Source: Guyparkeria hydrothermalis (GTDB lineage: Bacteria; Pseudomonadota; Gammaproteobacteria; Halothiobacillales; Halothiobacillaceae). Taken from it: a DNA stretch of 64,000 nt. The DNA is taken from assembly GCF_023555385.1 (NCBI RefSeq), contig NZ_JAJSED010000001.1:1488001-1552000 (forward strand). Reading direction: 5' to 3'. Shown in pieces: positions 48,595 through 57,403 of the stretch. Under the pieces are notes generated by a model that saw nothing but the letters and a program-made list of their open reading frames with translations, was not told where the DNA came from and made no database searches. Made by a program: the position numbers and the translations under genes. How positions within the stretch are numbered: position 1 is the first letter of the stretch; each line of letters starts with the position of its first letter.

Positions 48595-49142
48595 GTGGGC
48601 AATCCGTTCTCGCCGGGAAGCAGTTGCACCGCCAGCCCCGTGTAGATCAGCGAACTGAGTATGAAGTAGCCTAAGGCGGCAAGCACGCCCAGCGCGGCGC
48701 CGAAGTCCAGGGTACGCCGGTAGATCTGGCCCAGCACCACCAGGTTCCAGGCGAACAGGGCGATCATCGCCAGCGACCACCAGCCGATGGCACCGTCCCC
48801 CACGTCGCCCGATGGCTGCATCACGACCAGCGGCCAGGCCACCAGCCCCAGCATGGCGGTGGCGCCAAACAGGGCCGTGAGCATCTGCGGGATGCGTGGC
48901 CGGTGGTCACGCAACACGGCGAGCCCCGCGGAATAGCCCGCCAGCACCAGCGAGTCGGCAGCGAGAAGCAGCAGGCCACCGCCGAGACCACCAACTCCTT
49001 CCCCGGTCATCGCGACATCCAGCAGCACACCGACCACCAGATAGAACACCACGGCCACCAGCAATGGTTGCTGGCCGGCCGGCATGTCCTCCGGCCCGGC
49101 GCGAAGGAAGAGCAACAGGAAGAACTGGCGAATCAGTGACAA
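48591..49142 (-). CDS. Small integral membrane protein of unknown function
   Basis: 183 aa with about five hydrophobic helices. Not a family I recognise. Short conserved-looking motifs are RAGPEDMPAG at about 15-24 and WWSLAMIALFAWNLVVLGQIYR near 120-141. It is the first gene of the mpl-ubiX-LON unit and overlaps mpl by four bases, so it is likely co-translated with mpl. A membrane step of cell-wall recycling is a guess only. The start codon in this frame is TTG with a GGGGG stretch upstream. No ATG lies near it, so the exact start is uncertain. Confidence 0.7.
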   Translation of the reverse strand: MSLIRQFFLLLFLRAGPEDMPAGQQPLLVAVVFYLVVGVLLDVAMTGEGVGGLGGGLLLLAADSLVLAGYSAGLAVLRDHRPRIPQMLTALFGATAMLGLVAWPLVVMQPSGDVGDGAIGWWSLAMIALFAWNLVVLGQIYRRTLDFGAALGVLAALGYFILSSLIYTGLAVQLLPGENGLPT

Positions 49143-49272
49143 GGCCGTGCCCCCGAATGAGGATTACTGCAGACCGCAGATCGGGCTGCAAACGGCTGCA
49201 AGCCTAGCGCAAAACGGGGCGCTGCGTCTGCGGCAGCACCGAGCATCCGCTCGGGCGCCACCCTCGGATCGG

Positions 49273-50400
49273 CTAACGGCGCAGGTCGCGCAGGTACCAC
49301 CACTCGAAGAAACGCTTGGCCCAGTGAAGCAAGCGGCACGGCGGGGTCACCAGCTGTCGCTTGTCGTTGCGGAATACCAGCGTCGCCCGGTCGAGCATGT
49401 CCATCACGCAGACCAGCTCCCACTTGAAGGTCCGGTTGGCCGGCTGGCCGTCGATCTCGGCGACCAGGTTCTTGGCCGCCGCGCCGGCCTGCAGGTCGGC
49501 CATGTGCGCCTGCTTCGGTGCCCAGTCCGGTGCCGGATAACTGCCGGAGTCGCCAGCGACGTAGACCCGCTCGAACCCCTTGACGCGGGCGTGCTCGTCG
49601 GCCTCGATCATGCCGCCGGGCGAGGTGGGAAACGGCGCGTTCTCCAGCCAGGCCGGGCCGGTCATGCCGGGCATGAACAGGATCAGATCGGCCTCGAACT
49701 CGCCCTTCTCGGTAATGACCCGGTTGGCCTCGAATTGCTTCGGCTTGGCGCCGATGTGGGTCTCGATATCGAACTTCGCCATGCGATCGAGCAGGCGATC
49801 GACGGCCTTCTCGCCCAGGCGATTGCCGGGACGCGGCGAGGGATTGAAGAAGACCAGCTTGAATTTGTCCCGCCGTCCTTCTCGCCGCAGCAGCCGGTCG
49901 AGGCCGAACAGCAGCTCGAAGATCGGCCCGCCACGCACCGCGGCCGGCTCCTTGGGGTTGCCGCCGAAACCGATGGCAATGGTGCCGCCGTCCATCTCGG
50001 CGAGCCGGTCGCGGATCTGCTCGGCGGCATCGATGCCCTCGCACAGGGTGATGGCGTGCTCGATGCCGGGCAGTTTCTTCAGGAAGCGCCCACCGCTGGC
50101 GACGATCAGCCCGTCGTTCTCGACCTCGCCACTGTCGGTGGTCACCCGGCGGCCATCCTCGCTGACACCCGTGACTCGCCCGGCGTGAAAATGCACGTCC
50201 AGCCGCTCGAGCAGGGGCCGGATGTCGTGAAGGATGTCGTCGCGGCCACGCAGCCCGGCCGGCACCCAGATCAGACTCGGGTAGTACTGGAAGGTAGGCT
50301 CGGGCGCGATCAGGGTGATCTCTGCCTGCGGGCTCTGCCGCCGCAGTCTTCGAATTGCCGTCAGCGCCCCGAACCCCGCACCAATGACCGTCAGTTTCAT
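49273..50400 (-). CDS. SQR/NDH-2-like FAD oxidoreductase
   Basis: FAD-dependent disulfide-oxidoreductase fold of 375 aa. N-terminal FAD site VIGAGFGALTAIRRL, second site and GD motif in ERVYVAGDSGSYPAP, and an amphipathic C-terminus (CRLLHWAKRFFEWWYLRDLRR) of the kind that anchors SQR and NDH-2 in the membrane. Cysteines lie at 120 (ITLCEGID), 331 (LVCVMDML) and 355. Classical SQR uses three cysteines; the middle one, near 155-165, is missing here. It may be a sulfide:quinone oxidoreductase of a divergent type or an NADH dehydrogenase-like protein. The start is the ATG giving MKLTVIGAG. The gene is monocistronic between unrelated neighbours. Confidence 0.75.
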   Translation of the reverse strand: MKLTVIGAGFGALTAIRRLRRQSPQAEITLIAPEPTFQYYPSLIWVPAGLRGRDDILHDIRPLLERLDVHFHAGRVTGVSEDGRRVTTDSGEVENDGLIVASGGRFLKKLPGIEHAITLCEGIDAAEQIRDRLAEMDGGTIAIGFGGNPKEPAAVRGGPIFELLFGLDRLLRREGRRDKFKLVFFNPSPRPGNRLGEKAVDRLLDRMAKFDIETHIGAKPKQFEANRVITEKGEFEADLILFMPGMTGPAWLENAPFPTSPGGMIEADEHARVKGFERVYVAGDSGSYPAPDWAPKQAHMADLQAGAAAKNLVAEIDGQPANRTFKWELVCVMDMLDRATLVFRNDKRQLVTPPCRLLHWAKRFFEWWYLRDLRR

Positions 50401-50468
50401 GCCATGCCCTCCCTGAAAGCTCGTCGATTCGTGGTGCGCCTTATCTTGGCATAAGGATTTTCTAATGT

Positions 50469-51095
50469 TCAATCGCGTTGCCGTCGCGCCAGCAGGGGGC
50501 GCGTAAGCGGACGCGCCAGCAACAGCAGCAGGAGCACGACGGCGAGCACGATCGGCGTGCGGGTATCGAACTTCACCGACAGGAAATAATGCAGAACGAC
50601 CAGCGCGGTGGCCGGATAGACCAGCCGATGCAGCGCCTTCCAGCGCCAGCCCAGTCGGCGCATCCAGCCGCGGGTCGAGGTAATCGCGAGCGGCAGCAGC
50701 ATCAGGAAGGCGATCACGCCGAAGGTGATGTGCTCGCGCTCGATCACATCCTCCCAGATGGCCGCCAGAGCCAACTGCCGATCCACCACCAGCCACAGCG
50801 ACAGGTGCAGTGCCGCATAGAAGAACGCGTACAGCCCTACCATGCGCCGGTAGTCGATCAGACCCGCTCGCGGCACCAACCGTTGCAGCGGGGTGATCGC
50901 CAGCCCGATCAGCAACAGGTAGAGGGCCGTGTCACCCAGAAAGCGCAGACTGTCGACCACCGGCTCGTAGCCGAGCTGGTGGGTCGGGATCGCCCAAGCG
51001 AGGTAGGCAAGCGGGCCCAGCTGCGCCAGGAACAGCAGCCACCAGGCAGGACGGTTGGCCAGCCAAGGACGACGCACCATGGGACGACGTACCAT
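50469..51095 (-). CDS. msrQ: Heme-binding membrane subunit MsrQ
   Basis: Inner-membrane b-type cytochrome that passes electrons from the quinone pool to MsrP. The product has 208 aa (E. coli 211) with six predicted helices and the family segments HQLGYEPVV, GLIDYRRMVGLYAFFYAALHLSLW and WKALHRLVYPATALVVLHYF, whose histidines would ligate heme. The ATG overlaps the msrP stop by one base (TGATG), so the pair is translationally coupled. A second in-frame ATG five codons later gives MVRRPWLANRP and is possible. Confidence 0.92.
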   Translation of the reverse strand: MVRRPMVRRPWLANRPAWWLLFLAQLGPLAYLAWAIPTHQLGYEPVVDSLRFLGDTALYLLLIGLAITPLQRLVPRAGLIDYRRMVGLYAFFYAALHLSLWLVVDRQLALAAIWEDVIEREHITFGVIAFLMLLPLAITSTRGWMRRLGWRWKALHRLVYPATALVVLHYFLSVKFDTRTPIVLAVVLLLLLLARPLTRPLLARRQRD

Positions 51096-52036
51096 CAGTA
51101 GTGCTTCTCGAGATCCATGCCCTGATAGAGATGCGCGACCTGGTCGGCGTAGCCGTTGAACATCTGGGTATCCCGACGCCCCCACTCGCCGATGCGCCGC
51201 TCGGTGGCCTGGGACCAGCGCGGGTGGTCGACATTCGGATTCACGTTGGCGTAAAAGCCGTATTCGCGCGGCAGGGCCGCCATCCAGGTCGAGGTGGGCA
51301 TCTCGCGCACCAGGCTGATGCGCACCAGCGACTTGCCGCCCTTGAAGCCGTACTTCCACGGCACGACCAGCCGGACCGGGGCCCCGTTCTGCGGCGCCAA
51401 TGGCTTGCCGTAGATGCCCGTGGCCAGGAGCGTGAGCGGATGCTGCGCCTCGTCGAGACGCAGCCCTTCGACGTAGGGCCACTCAAGTACCGCGCGCTTC
51501 TGCCCGGGCAACGGGTTCTCGGGGCGATAGACGGTCTCAAAACGCACGAAGCGCGCCGCCGAAGTCGGCTCGACCCGGTCGAGTAGCGCCTTGAGCGGCA
51601 CCCCGTCCCAGGGAATCACCATCGACCAGCCCTCGACACAACGCATGCGATAGATGCGTTCCTCCGGCGCCTGCAGCGCGGTCAGATCGTCGATGGAAAA
51701 GCGTCCGGGTTTGGCGACTTCGCCATCGACCTCGAACTCCCACGGCGAGAGCCGATCGATCAGCGCGGCGAGCGCATCGGCATTACGGGCCGGATCGGTC
51801 TTGCCGGTACCAAGCTCGTAGTAGTTGTTGTAGCCGGTGATGGCATCGAACTCGGTCAGTTGCTCCGACAGCGGCTTGCCCTCGTCGGCACGGCCGCACC
51901 CCGGCAGGGCAAGCGCCGCGCCGGCACCGACCACCGAGCGCAGGAACGTCCGCCGGGCATTGCGGTCCATTGCCAAGCGAGGCTCGGTAACCTCCCATTC
52001 GCGCGGCTCGTGTCGGGGGCGAATACGGTGTCGCAT
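51095..52036 (-). CDS. msrP: Periplasmic methionine sulfoxide reductase catalytic subunit MsrP
   Basis: Molybdopterin enzyme that repairs methionine-S- and R-sulfoxides in envelope proteins. The product has 313 aa (E. coli 334). The Tat-type signal [10 protein letters not shown] is followed by a hydrophobic stretch ending in LPGCG, and the molybdenum-ligating Cys133 lies in [19 protein letters not shown]-terminal [25 protein letters not shown] is conserved. The ATG giving [13 protein letters not shown] has an AGAGG site 6 bp upstream. A longer frame lacks it. Confidence 0.94.
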   Translation of the reverse strand: MRHRIRPRHEPREWEVTEPRLAMDRNARRTFLRSVVGAGAALALPGCGRADEGKPLSEQLTEFDAITGYNNYYELGTGKTDPARNADALAALIDRLSPWEFEVDGEVAKPGRFSIDDLTALQAPEERIYRMRCVEGWSMVIPWDGVPLKALLDRVEPTSAARFVRFETVYRPENPLPGQKRAVLEWPYVEGLRLDEAQHPLTLLATGIYGKPLAPQNGAPVRLVVPWKYGFKGGKSLVRISLVREMPTSTWMAALPREYGFYANVNPNVDHPRWSQATERRIGEWGRRDTQMFNGYADQVAHLYQGMDLEKHY

Positions 52037-52205
52037 GGCGGGCCTCTGAAGTGATACATGCCGATGGGGCGATCGCGCGGGTAGAATCCCGAGCGTCACC
52101 CGTTTTAGTAAGACCCGAGTATCGACGCAAAGGTTGCGCTCTGCAGGACGCGCGACCCGACCACTCCGTCACGATCCATTCATGCCTACCAGAGACTGCC
52201 ACCCG

Positions 52206-53219
52206 ATGTCCGATACCGTCGCCGACCACCGACGCGACTTGGCCCGCGCCTTCCTCGACCGGCATGCGCCCGGTTACGGCAGCCTGCAGGCCGCCTCCAG
52301 CGATGCCAGCAACCGGCGCTACTGGCGTGCGGAATATCCGGACGGGAGCACCCGCATCGTCATGGACTCCCCGCCGGAGAAGGAACCGGTCGAGCCGTTT
52401 CTCGATGTGCACGGCCGACTGGAGGCAGCCGACCTGCCCGTGCCGCAGGTGCACGCCCGCGACCTCGAGCACGGTCTTCTGCTGCTCGACGACCTCGGCA
52501 GCGACACCCTGTTCGCCTGGCAGGCACAGGCCGAGCCGGCCGAACGGGCGGCCGCACTCGCGGACTGCCGCGCCCAGCTGGTCTCGGTCGCCCGCGTCGA
52601 GACAAGCGGCCTGCCCGCCTTCGATACCGCCCGGCTGACCACCGAGATGCAACTGTTCGACGAGTGGTATCGGGCCGGCCACCTGGCCGCGGACTGGTCA
52701 CCCGAGCAACAGGCCACCTGGCAACGTCTGCGCGACCAAATCGCCGAGCGGCTGGCCGCCATGCCGCCGGTATTCGTCCACCGCGACTATCACAGCCGCA
52801 ACCTGATGCGCTGGAGCAACGAGTGGGCGATCATCGATTTCCAGGATGCCGTCACCGGCCCGCTGCCCTACGACCTGGTCTCGCTGCTGCGCGACAGCTA
52901 CATCGACTGGCCGAGCGACTGGGTCGAGCGCGAGATCGACGATTTTCACGAACAGGCACGAGAGGCCGGGCTGACCGAGGCAAGCCGCGAGGCATTCGTC
53001 GAGGACTTCGCCTGGGTGGCCGTACAGCGCCACCTGAAGGTACTGGGCATCTTCGCCCGCCTGAGCCGTCGCGACGGCAAACACGGCTATCTCGACGACC
53101 TACCGCTGACCTGGCGCCACCTGCAGTGGGCGCTCGTCCGGGCACCGGAGCTCGCCCCGCTGCGCGAGCTGATTGCCGACCTGGAGCCGGAGAACGCCCC
53201 GGAGAATGCACGTGACTGA
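52206..53219 (+). CDS. amgK: N-acetylmuramate/N-acetylglucosamine kinase AmgK
   Basis: Anomeric sugar kinase of the phosphotransferase (APH-like) fold that phosphorylates recycled MurNAc at C1 in the Pseudomonas-type recycling shortcut. The product has 337 aa. N-terminal SDASNRRYWR loop and the catalytic segment VFVHRDYHSRNLMRW with the HxD-type residues plus IIDFQDAVTGPLPYDLVSLLRDSYIDWP are diagnostic. It overlaps murU by 14 bp. The start MSDTVADHRR is supported by content; an ATG eight codons upstream cannot be excluded. Confidence 0.92.
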   Translation: MSDTVADHRRDLARAFLDRHAPGYGSLQAASSDASNRRYWRAEYPDGSTRIVMDSPPEKEPVEPFLDVHGRLEAADLPVPQVHARDLEHGLLLLDDLGSDTLFAWQAQAEPAERAAALADCRAQLVSVARVETSGLPAFDTARLTTEMQLFDEWYRAGHLAADWSPEQQATWQRLRDQIAERLAAMPPVFVHRDYHSRNLMRWSNEWAIIDFQDAVTGPLPYDLVSLLRDSYIDWPSDWVEREIDDFHEQAREAGLTEASREAFVEDFAWVAVQRHLKVLGIFARLSRRDGKHGYLDDLPLTWRHLQWALVRAPELAPLRELIADLEPENAPENARD

Positions 53220-53916
53220 CACGACCGCGATGACCACTGCCATGATCTTGGCCGCCGGCCGCGGCGAACGGCTGCGCCCGCTGACCGACCACACGCCCAA
53301 GCCGCTGATCGAGGTCGGGGGCAAGCCGTTGATCGAGCATCACCTTGAACGCCTGGCCGCGGCCGGCATCACGCGGGTGGTGATCAACCTCGCCCATCTT
53401 GGCGAGCAGATCCGCCAGCACCTCGGCGCAGGCGAACGCTGGGGGCTGACGATCGAGTACTCGGAGGAAGGAAGCTGTGCCGAGGAGGCGCTCGAGACGG
53501 CCGGCGGCATCCGTCAGGCGCTCGACCGGCTGGGTTCGCGGTTCTTGCTGATCAACGGCGACGTACTCTCGGACATCGACTACGCGGCCTTAGCCGGGCG
53601 CGACCTGCCGATCGGCTGCCGCTTCCACCTGGTGCTGGTGGACAACCCGGCCCACAACCCGTCGGGCGACTTCGCCCTCGATGACGACCGGCTGATCGAG
53701 GCTAGCAACGAGGCGCTGACCTATGCCGGCATCGGCCTGTTCAACACGGCCCTGTTCACCGACCTGCCGCCGGGACGGCGAGCACTGGGCCCGGTGCTGC
53801 GCGAGGCGATCGCGCTGGGACAGGGCTGCGCCCACCATCACCGCGGCGAGTGGCTCGACGTGGGCACGCCCGATCGGCTGGCCGAGGCTGACCGCCGTCT
53901 CAACGCCAAGCCATAA
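53206..53916 (+). CDS. murU: N-acetylmuramate alpha-1-phosphate uridylyltransferase MurU
   Basis: Nucleotidyltransferase that makes UDP-MurNAc from MurNAc-1-P and UTP, completing the AmgK/MurU bypass around the fosfomycin target MurA. The product has 236 aa. AMILAAGRGERLRPLTDHTPKPLIEVGGKPLIEH is the sugar-nucleotidyltransferase signature, and LLINGDVLSDIDY holds the metal-binding Asp. The first ATG overlaps amgK. A second ATG eight codons later (MTTAMILAAG) is an alternative start. It is convergent with dctM, 21 bp away, with no terminator visible. Confidence 0.92.
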   Translation: MHVTDTTAMTTAMILAAGRGERLRPLTDHTPKPLIEVGGKPLIEHHLERLAAAGITRVVINLAHLGEQIRQHLGAGERWGLTIEYSEEGSCAEEALETAGGIRQALDRLGSRFLLINGDVLSDIDYAALAGRDLPIGCRFHLVLVDNPAHNPSGDFALDDDRLIEASNEALTYAGIGLFNTALFTDLPPGRRALGPVLREAIALGQGCAHHHRGEWLDVGTPDRLAEADRRLNAKP

Positions 53917-53937
53917 CCACCGACCGGTAGCGACCGA

Positions 53938-55221
53938 TCAATAGAAGGCGAGGTCGCGCAGGAACAGCGCAATCTGCGGGAAGGAGATCAGCAGCACCGT
54001 CATCGTGATCAGCATGATGATGAACGGCGGCGTGCCCTTGACGATGTCCATGTACGGTCGTCGGAACACCGCCATCGCGGTGAAGATGTCGTAGCCGAAC
54101 GGCGGCGTCGCCGAACCGATCGCCGACTGCAGCACCACCAGCGTGCCCACCAGCACCGGATCGACGCCCGAGGCCTGGATCGCCGGCATGAAGATCGGCG
54201 TCAGCACGAAGATCGCCACGATCGGGTCGACGAACATGCAGGCGACGAAGTAGGACACCGCGATCAGTATCAGCAGGTAGGTCGGGTTGGCGGAGACCTG
54301 GTCGAGGATCGGGCCGAGCACCTCGGAGGGGATCTGCGCCAGCGAGATCACCCAGGAGAAGGCCTGACCGGCACCGACGAGAATGAACACCACCGCGGTG
54401 ATCAAACCGGTCGACAGGGCGATGCCCGGCAGATCGGAGAGCTTGATCGAGCGATAGATCACCATCTCCAGGATCAGGGCGTAGAACACCGACATGGCCG
54501 CCGCCTCGGTCGGGCTGAACAGCCCCGAGTAGATCCCGCCGAGCACCACCACCGGGAAGCCCATCGGCAGGATCGCGCCCTTGAAGGCACGCAGGCGCCC
54601 CATCCAGCCGACCCGCTCGGCCGGCTGGATGCCCAGCCGCCGGGCGACGAACCAGCTGTAGAGCGAAAACATCAGCATGATCACCACGCCCGGGCCGATG
54701 CCGGCGATGAACAGCTCGCCCACCGAGACGTTCGCCGCCACGCCGTAGATGATCGCCGCGATCGACGGCGGGATCAGCAGGGCGATGTCCGAGGAGTTGA
54801 CCAGCAATGCCAGCGTGAAGCTGTCCTTGTAGCCGGCCTTGAGCATCTTCGGCCGCAGCGCACTGCCGATCGCGACCACGGTGGCCTGGGTCGAGCCGGA
54901 CACCGCGCCGAACAGGGTGCAGGTCACCGCGGTGGTGATGGGCAGGCCGCCGCGGCGGTGGCCGATGAACGCGCGTACGAGGTCGAGCAGGCGATCGGCC
55001 GTGTGCCCCTTGGTCATGATGTCCGCGGCGAGGATGAACATCGGCACGGCCACGAGGACCGACGGGCGCACCCCGCCGATCATCTGCTGGACGATCTGGG
55101 TCGGGTCGACGCCCGGGAAGGAGGCGAGCAGCAGCGCCAGCGCCCCGACGATCAGCGGCACCATCATGGGGAAGCCCAGCAGGAGCAGCAGGAACATCAG
55201 GACGAACATCACGGTAAGCAT
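53938..55221 (-). CDS. dctM: TRAP transporter large permease subunit
   Basis: Main channel of a tripartite ATP-independent periplasmic transporter, driven by sodium. The product has 427 aa with about twelve helices. FGAVSGSTQATVVAIG, NSSDIALLIPPSIAAIIYGV and FSPTEAAAMSVFYALILE are DctM family segments. It overlaps the dctQ stop by one base and has the typical order dctQ-dctM. The solute is not evident; the binding-protein gene is divergent and next to the acetyl-phosphate genes. Confidence 0.93.
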   Translation of the reverse strand: MLTVMFVLMFLLLLLGFPMMVPLIVGALALLLASFPGVDPTQIVQQMIGGVRPSVLVAVPMFILAADIMTKGHTADRLLDLVRAFIGHRRGGLPITTAVTCTLFGAVSGSTQATVVAIGSALRPKMLKAGYKDSFTLALLVNSSDIALLIPPSIAAIIYGVAANVSVGELFIAGIGPGVVIMLMFSLYSWFVARRLGIQPAERVGWMGRLRAFKGAILPMGFPVVVLGGIYSGLFSPTEAAAMSVFYALILEMVIYRSIKLSDLPGIALSTGLITAVVFILVGAGQAFSWVISLAQIPSEVLGPILDQVSANPTYLLILIAVSYFVACMFVDPIVAIFVLTPIFMPAIQASGVDPVLVGTLVVLQSAIGSATPPFGYDIFTAMAVFRRPYMDIVKGTPPFIIMLITMTVLLISFPQIALFLRDLAFY

Positions 55222-55865
55222 CAGCGGGCCTCCTTGTCCGACTTGCCGGCCGAAGCGGTGTCGTCATCCTCGAGGAGCTTGCCCTCCTCTTCGGCGTACA
55301 GGTCCGCGTCCTCGTAGGTCTCCTTCTCGAGGAACGAACGGTAGAGTTCCTTCGAGACGAGATTGCGCACCGTGGTCAGGGTGTACTGCAGACCGGCCAT
55401 GAACAGGCCGACCGGCACCAGCACGTACAGCGTCCAGATGGGTATCCCCAGCGACGGCGTTGCCTGGCCGATGGAGCGCACCTGCGCCTCGTAGAGCACG
55501 GCGTAGTAGGCGAGATAGAACATCACGACCGCCGAGCCGGTAGTGATCAGGATATTGAGCCCCTTGCGCCAGCGACCCTTGAGCTGGTCGTAGATGGCCG
55601 ACATGCGGATGTTGCGCCCGTGCCGGGCGGCCTTGGCCACGCCGACGAAGGTGATCATCACCAGCAGTGCCTGGTTGATCTCGCCGGCGAAGGGCAACCC
55701 CTGCTTGAGCAGGTTGTCGCCGAGGACGTTGGCGATATTGAGGGCGGCCATCAGGAGGATGGCCCCGGAGAGAACGATGTTCTCGATCCAGCCGATCAGC
55801 CAGTCGAGGCGGATCAGCATCCGTCCCGGCAACGACCGGGACAGCTTTCCCTGCGCTTGCGGCAT
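55221..55865 (-). CDS. dctQ: TRAP transporter small permease subunit
   Basis: Four-helix membrane partner of DctM. The product has 214 aa, with MLIRLDWLIGWIENIVLSGAILLMAALNIANVLG as first helix and the family GRNIRMSAIYDQLKGRWRKGLNIL cytoplasmic loop. The C-terminus is extended and acidic (YEDADLYAEEEGKLLEDDDTA). The ATG giving MPQAQGKLSRS has a GGGAGAA site upstream. The longer frame beyond it crosses the intergenic region and is not used. Confidence 0.88.
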   Translation of the reverse strand: MPQAQGKLSRSLPGRMLIRLDWLIGWIENIVLSGAILLMAALNIANVLGDNLLKQGLPFAGEINQALLVMITFVGVAKAARHGRNIRMSAIYDQLKGRWRKGLNILITTGSAVVMFYLAYYAVLYEAQVRSIGQATPSLGIPIWTLYVLVPVGLFMAGLQYTLTTVRNLVSKELYRSFLEKETYEDADLYAEEEGKLLEDDDTASAGKSDKEAR

Positions 55866-56152
55866 TGATTTCTCCCGACCGGACCGACCCTGAGCGGCGG
55901 GTCCGGCTGACGTTCTTGTTCTTGCCTTCCAGACGGTCGACGGGGTGACGCAACGGGCATCCCGCCGGCCGGTTGTCGATCGCCACGAATGGGTCGCATC
56001 GCTCGGACTGTCACTGCAGTGTAGTCGGGCCACGATCCGGGTGTCCAACGGCGTCCGGCCGCCTCGACATGCTAAGGTCAGGGAGATCGCGGCGCTCGCC
56101 CCGCCCGGGGTGAGCGCCAAACGAACGATAAGCAAGAAACAGGGAGAGACCG
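55866..56152. promoter_or_regulatory. Divergent control region between dctQ and dctP
   Basis: 287 bp without gene, shared by dctQM (minus) and dctP (plus). It contains the palindrome CACTGCAGTG (56012-56021), flanked by partly matching GACT/AGTC arms. The block resembles an operator for a dimeric regulator. No regulator gene lies nearby and no sigma-54 site of the TGGCAC-N5-TTGC type was found. Confidence 0.35.
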
Positions 56153-57223
56153 ATGGAAAGCAAGCGATTCCTTCACAAGGGCGCCCTCTGGATGGGTGCC
56201 GTGGCGATGGCCGCGGGCCTGACCCTGACCGGCTGCGGCCAGAATGGCGACGACGAGCAGGCCAAGTCGGGTGAGAGCGAGCAGGTCTGGCGTTTCGCCC
56301 TTGAGGAAACCAAGGGCGGCGTGCAGTGGAAATACGCCGAGAAGTTCAAGGAACTGATCGAGAGCGAGCACGAGAACGTCGACGTCAAGATCTACCCCTA
56401 CGGCACGCTGGGCAGCTCGCAGGACATCACCCAGCAGATCCAGAACAACACCATGCAGTTCGCCTTCGCCTCGGCGGGTCACGTCGGCTCGACCATCCCG
56501 GAGGCCCAGGTCTTCACGCTGCACTTCCTGTTCTCGCAGGACGACTCGGTCAACGAGGAAATTTTCGCCAGCAACCCGGTGGTCTACGAAGAGCTGGGCG
56601 CGGCCTACAACGAGAAGGGTCTCGAACTGCTGTCGATCATTCCCGAAGGCTGGATGGTCTGGAGTGCCAACAAGGCGATCACCCAGCCGTCCGACTTCGA
56701 GGGCGTGAAGATTCGCGTCAAGCCGTCCGACCTGCTGCTGGCCACCTACGAGGGCTACGGTGCCAACCCGAAGCCGATGGCCTACTCGGAAATCTACGGC
56801 GGCCTGCAGCGCGGCCAGATCGACGCGCAGACGCAGCCGATGTTCGCCATCCGCGACATGAGCTTCTACGAGGTGCAGGACTACCTGATCGAGGCGCGTA
56901 ACGCCCAGTTCGTCTCCACGGTCATCACCAGCCCGGGCTTCCTCGAGGGTCTGCCGGAAGACATGCGGGCCAGCGTCAAGGACGCTATCAAGGAGCTGGA
57001 CCCGTACATCTGGGACGTGCAGAAGGAGCTCAACGCCAACGCGACCGAGGAGATCAAGTCGAAGAGCGACATCGAGTTCATCGAGCTGACCGCTGATCAG
57101 GTCGAGGCATTCCGCGCCAGCGTCGAGCCGGTATTCGACCAGTACGTCGAGATGGCCGGTCCGCGCGGCGAGAAAATCCTCAACGCGATCCAGGAAGCGG
57201 TGGCCGAGGGCGGCAGCGAGTAA
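56153..57223 (+). CDS. dctP: TRAP transporter solute-binding protein, lipoprotein form
   Basis: Periplasmic binding component of the TRAP system. The product has 356 aa. The signal peptide ends in LTGC, a lipobox with Cys28, so the protein is predicted to be membrane-anchored by lipid rather than free, which is less usual in Gram-negative TRAP systems. The DctP fold is shown by VKIYPYGTLGSSQDITQQIQNNTMQFAF and VKIRVKPSDLLLATYEGYGANPKPMAYSEIYGGLQRGQIDAQ (the binding-site Arg lies in KIRV). The protein is very acidic. It ends at a strong terminator. GGGAGA precedes the ATG. The bound solute is unknown. Confidence 0.93.
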   Translation: MESKRFLHKGALWMGAVAMAAGLTLTGCGQNGDDEQAKSGESEQVWRFALEETKGGVQWKYAEKFKELIESEHENVDVKIYPYGTLGSSQDITQQIQNNTMQFAFASAGHVGSTIPEAQVFTLHFLFSQDDSVNEEIFASNPVVYEELGAAYNEKGLELLSIIPEGWMVWSANKAITQPSDFEGVKIRVKPSDLLLATYEGYGANPKPMAYSEIYGGLQRGQIDAQTQPMFAIRDMSFYEVQDYLIEARNAQFVSTVITSPGFLEGLPEDMRASVKDAIKELDPYIWDVQKELNANATEEIKSKSDIEFIELTADQVEAFRASVEPVFDQYVEMAGPRGEKILNAIQEAVAEGGSE

Positions 57224-57250
57224 GGCAGTCTCGCCCCGCCCGCATCGACA

Positions 57251-57277
57251 AGGCGCGCCCCTCGGCGCGCCTTTTTT
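57251..57277 (+). terminator. Rho-independent terminator after dctP
   Basis: Perfect stem AGGCGCGCC/GGCGCGCCT with a 4-base loop, then a T-run of six. It separates dctP from ackA, so the latter probably has its own promoter in the 57278-57403 interval. Confidence 0.93.
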
Positions 57278-57403
57278 GTGCCCGCGGTTTTCCTACCGCG
57301 GCGGGGGCGACAACCCACTGACAAATATCGAGATTCCGGGCTACGATTGACTTGGAACAATCGCCGAACACCGGACTACCCGCACATCAAGAGGATCGAA
57401 TCG

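Noticed and set aside
52037-52205. TAGAAT (52082-52087) as promoter of amgK
   Set aside because: No acceptable -35 at 16-18 bp; left out as a feature, though the divergent region must contain promoters.
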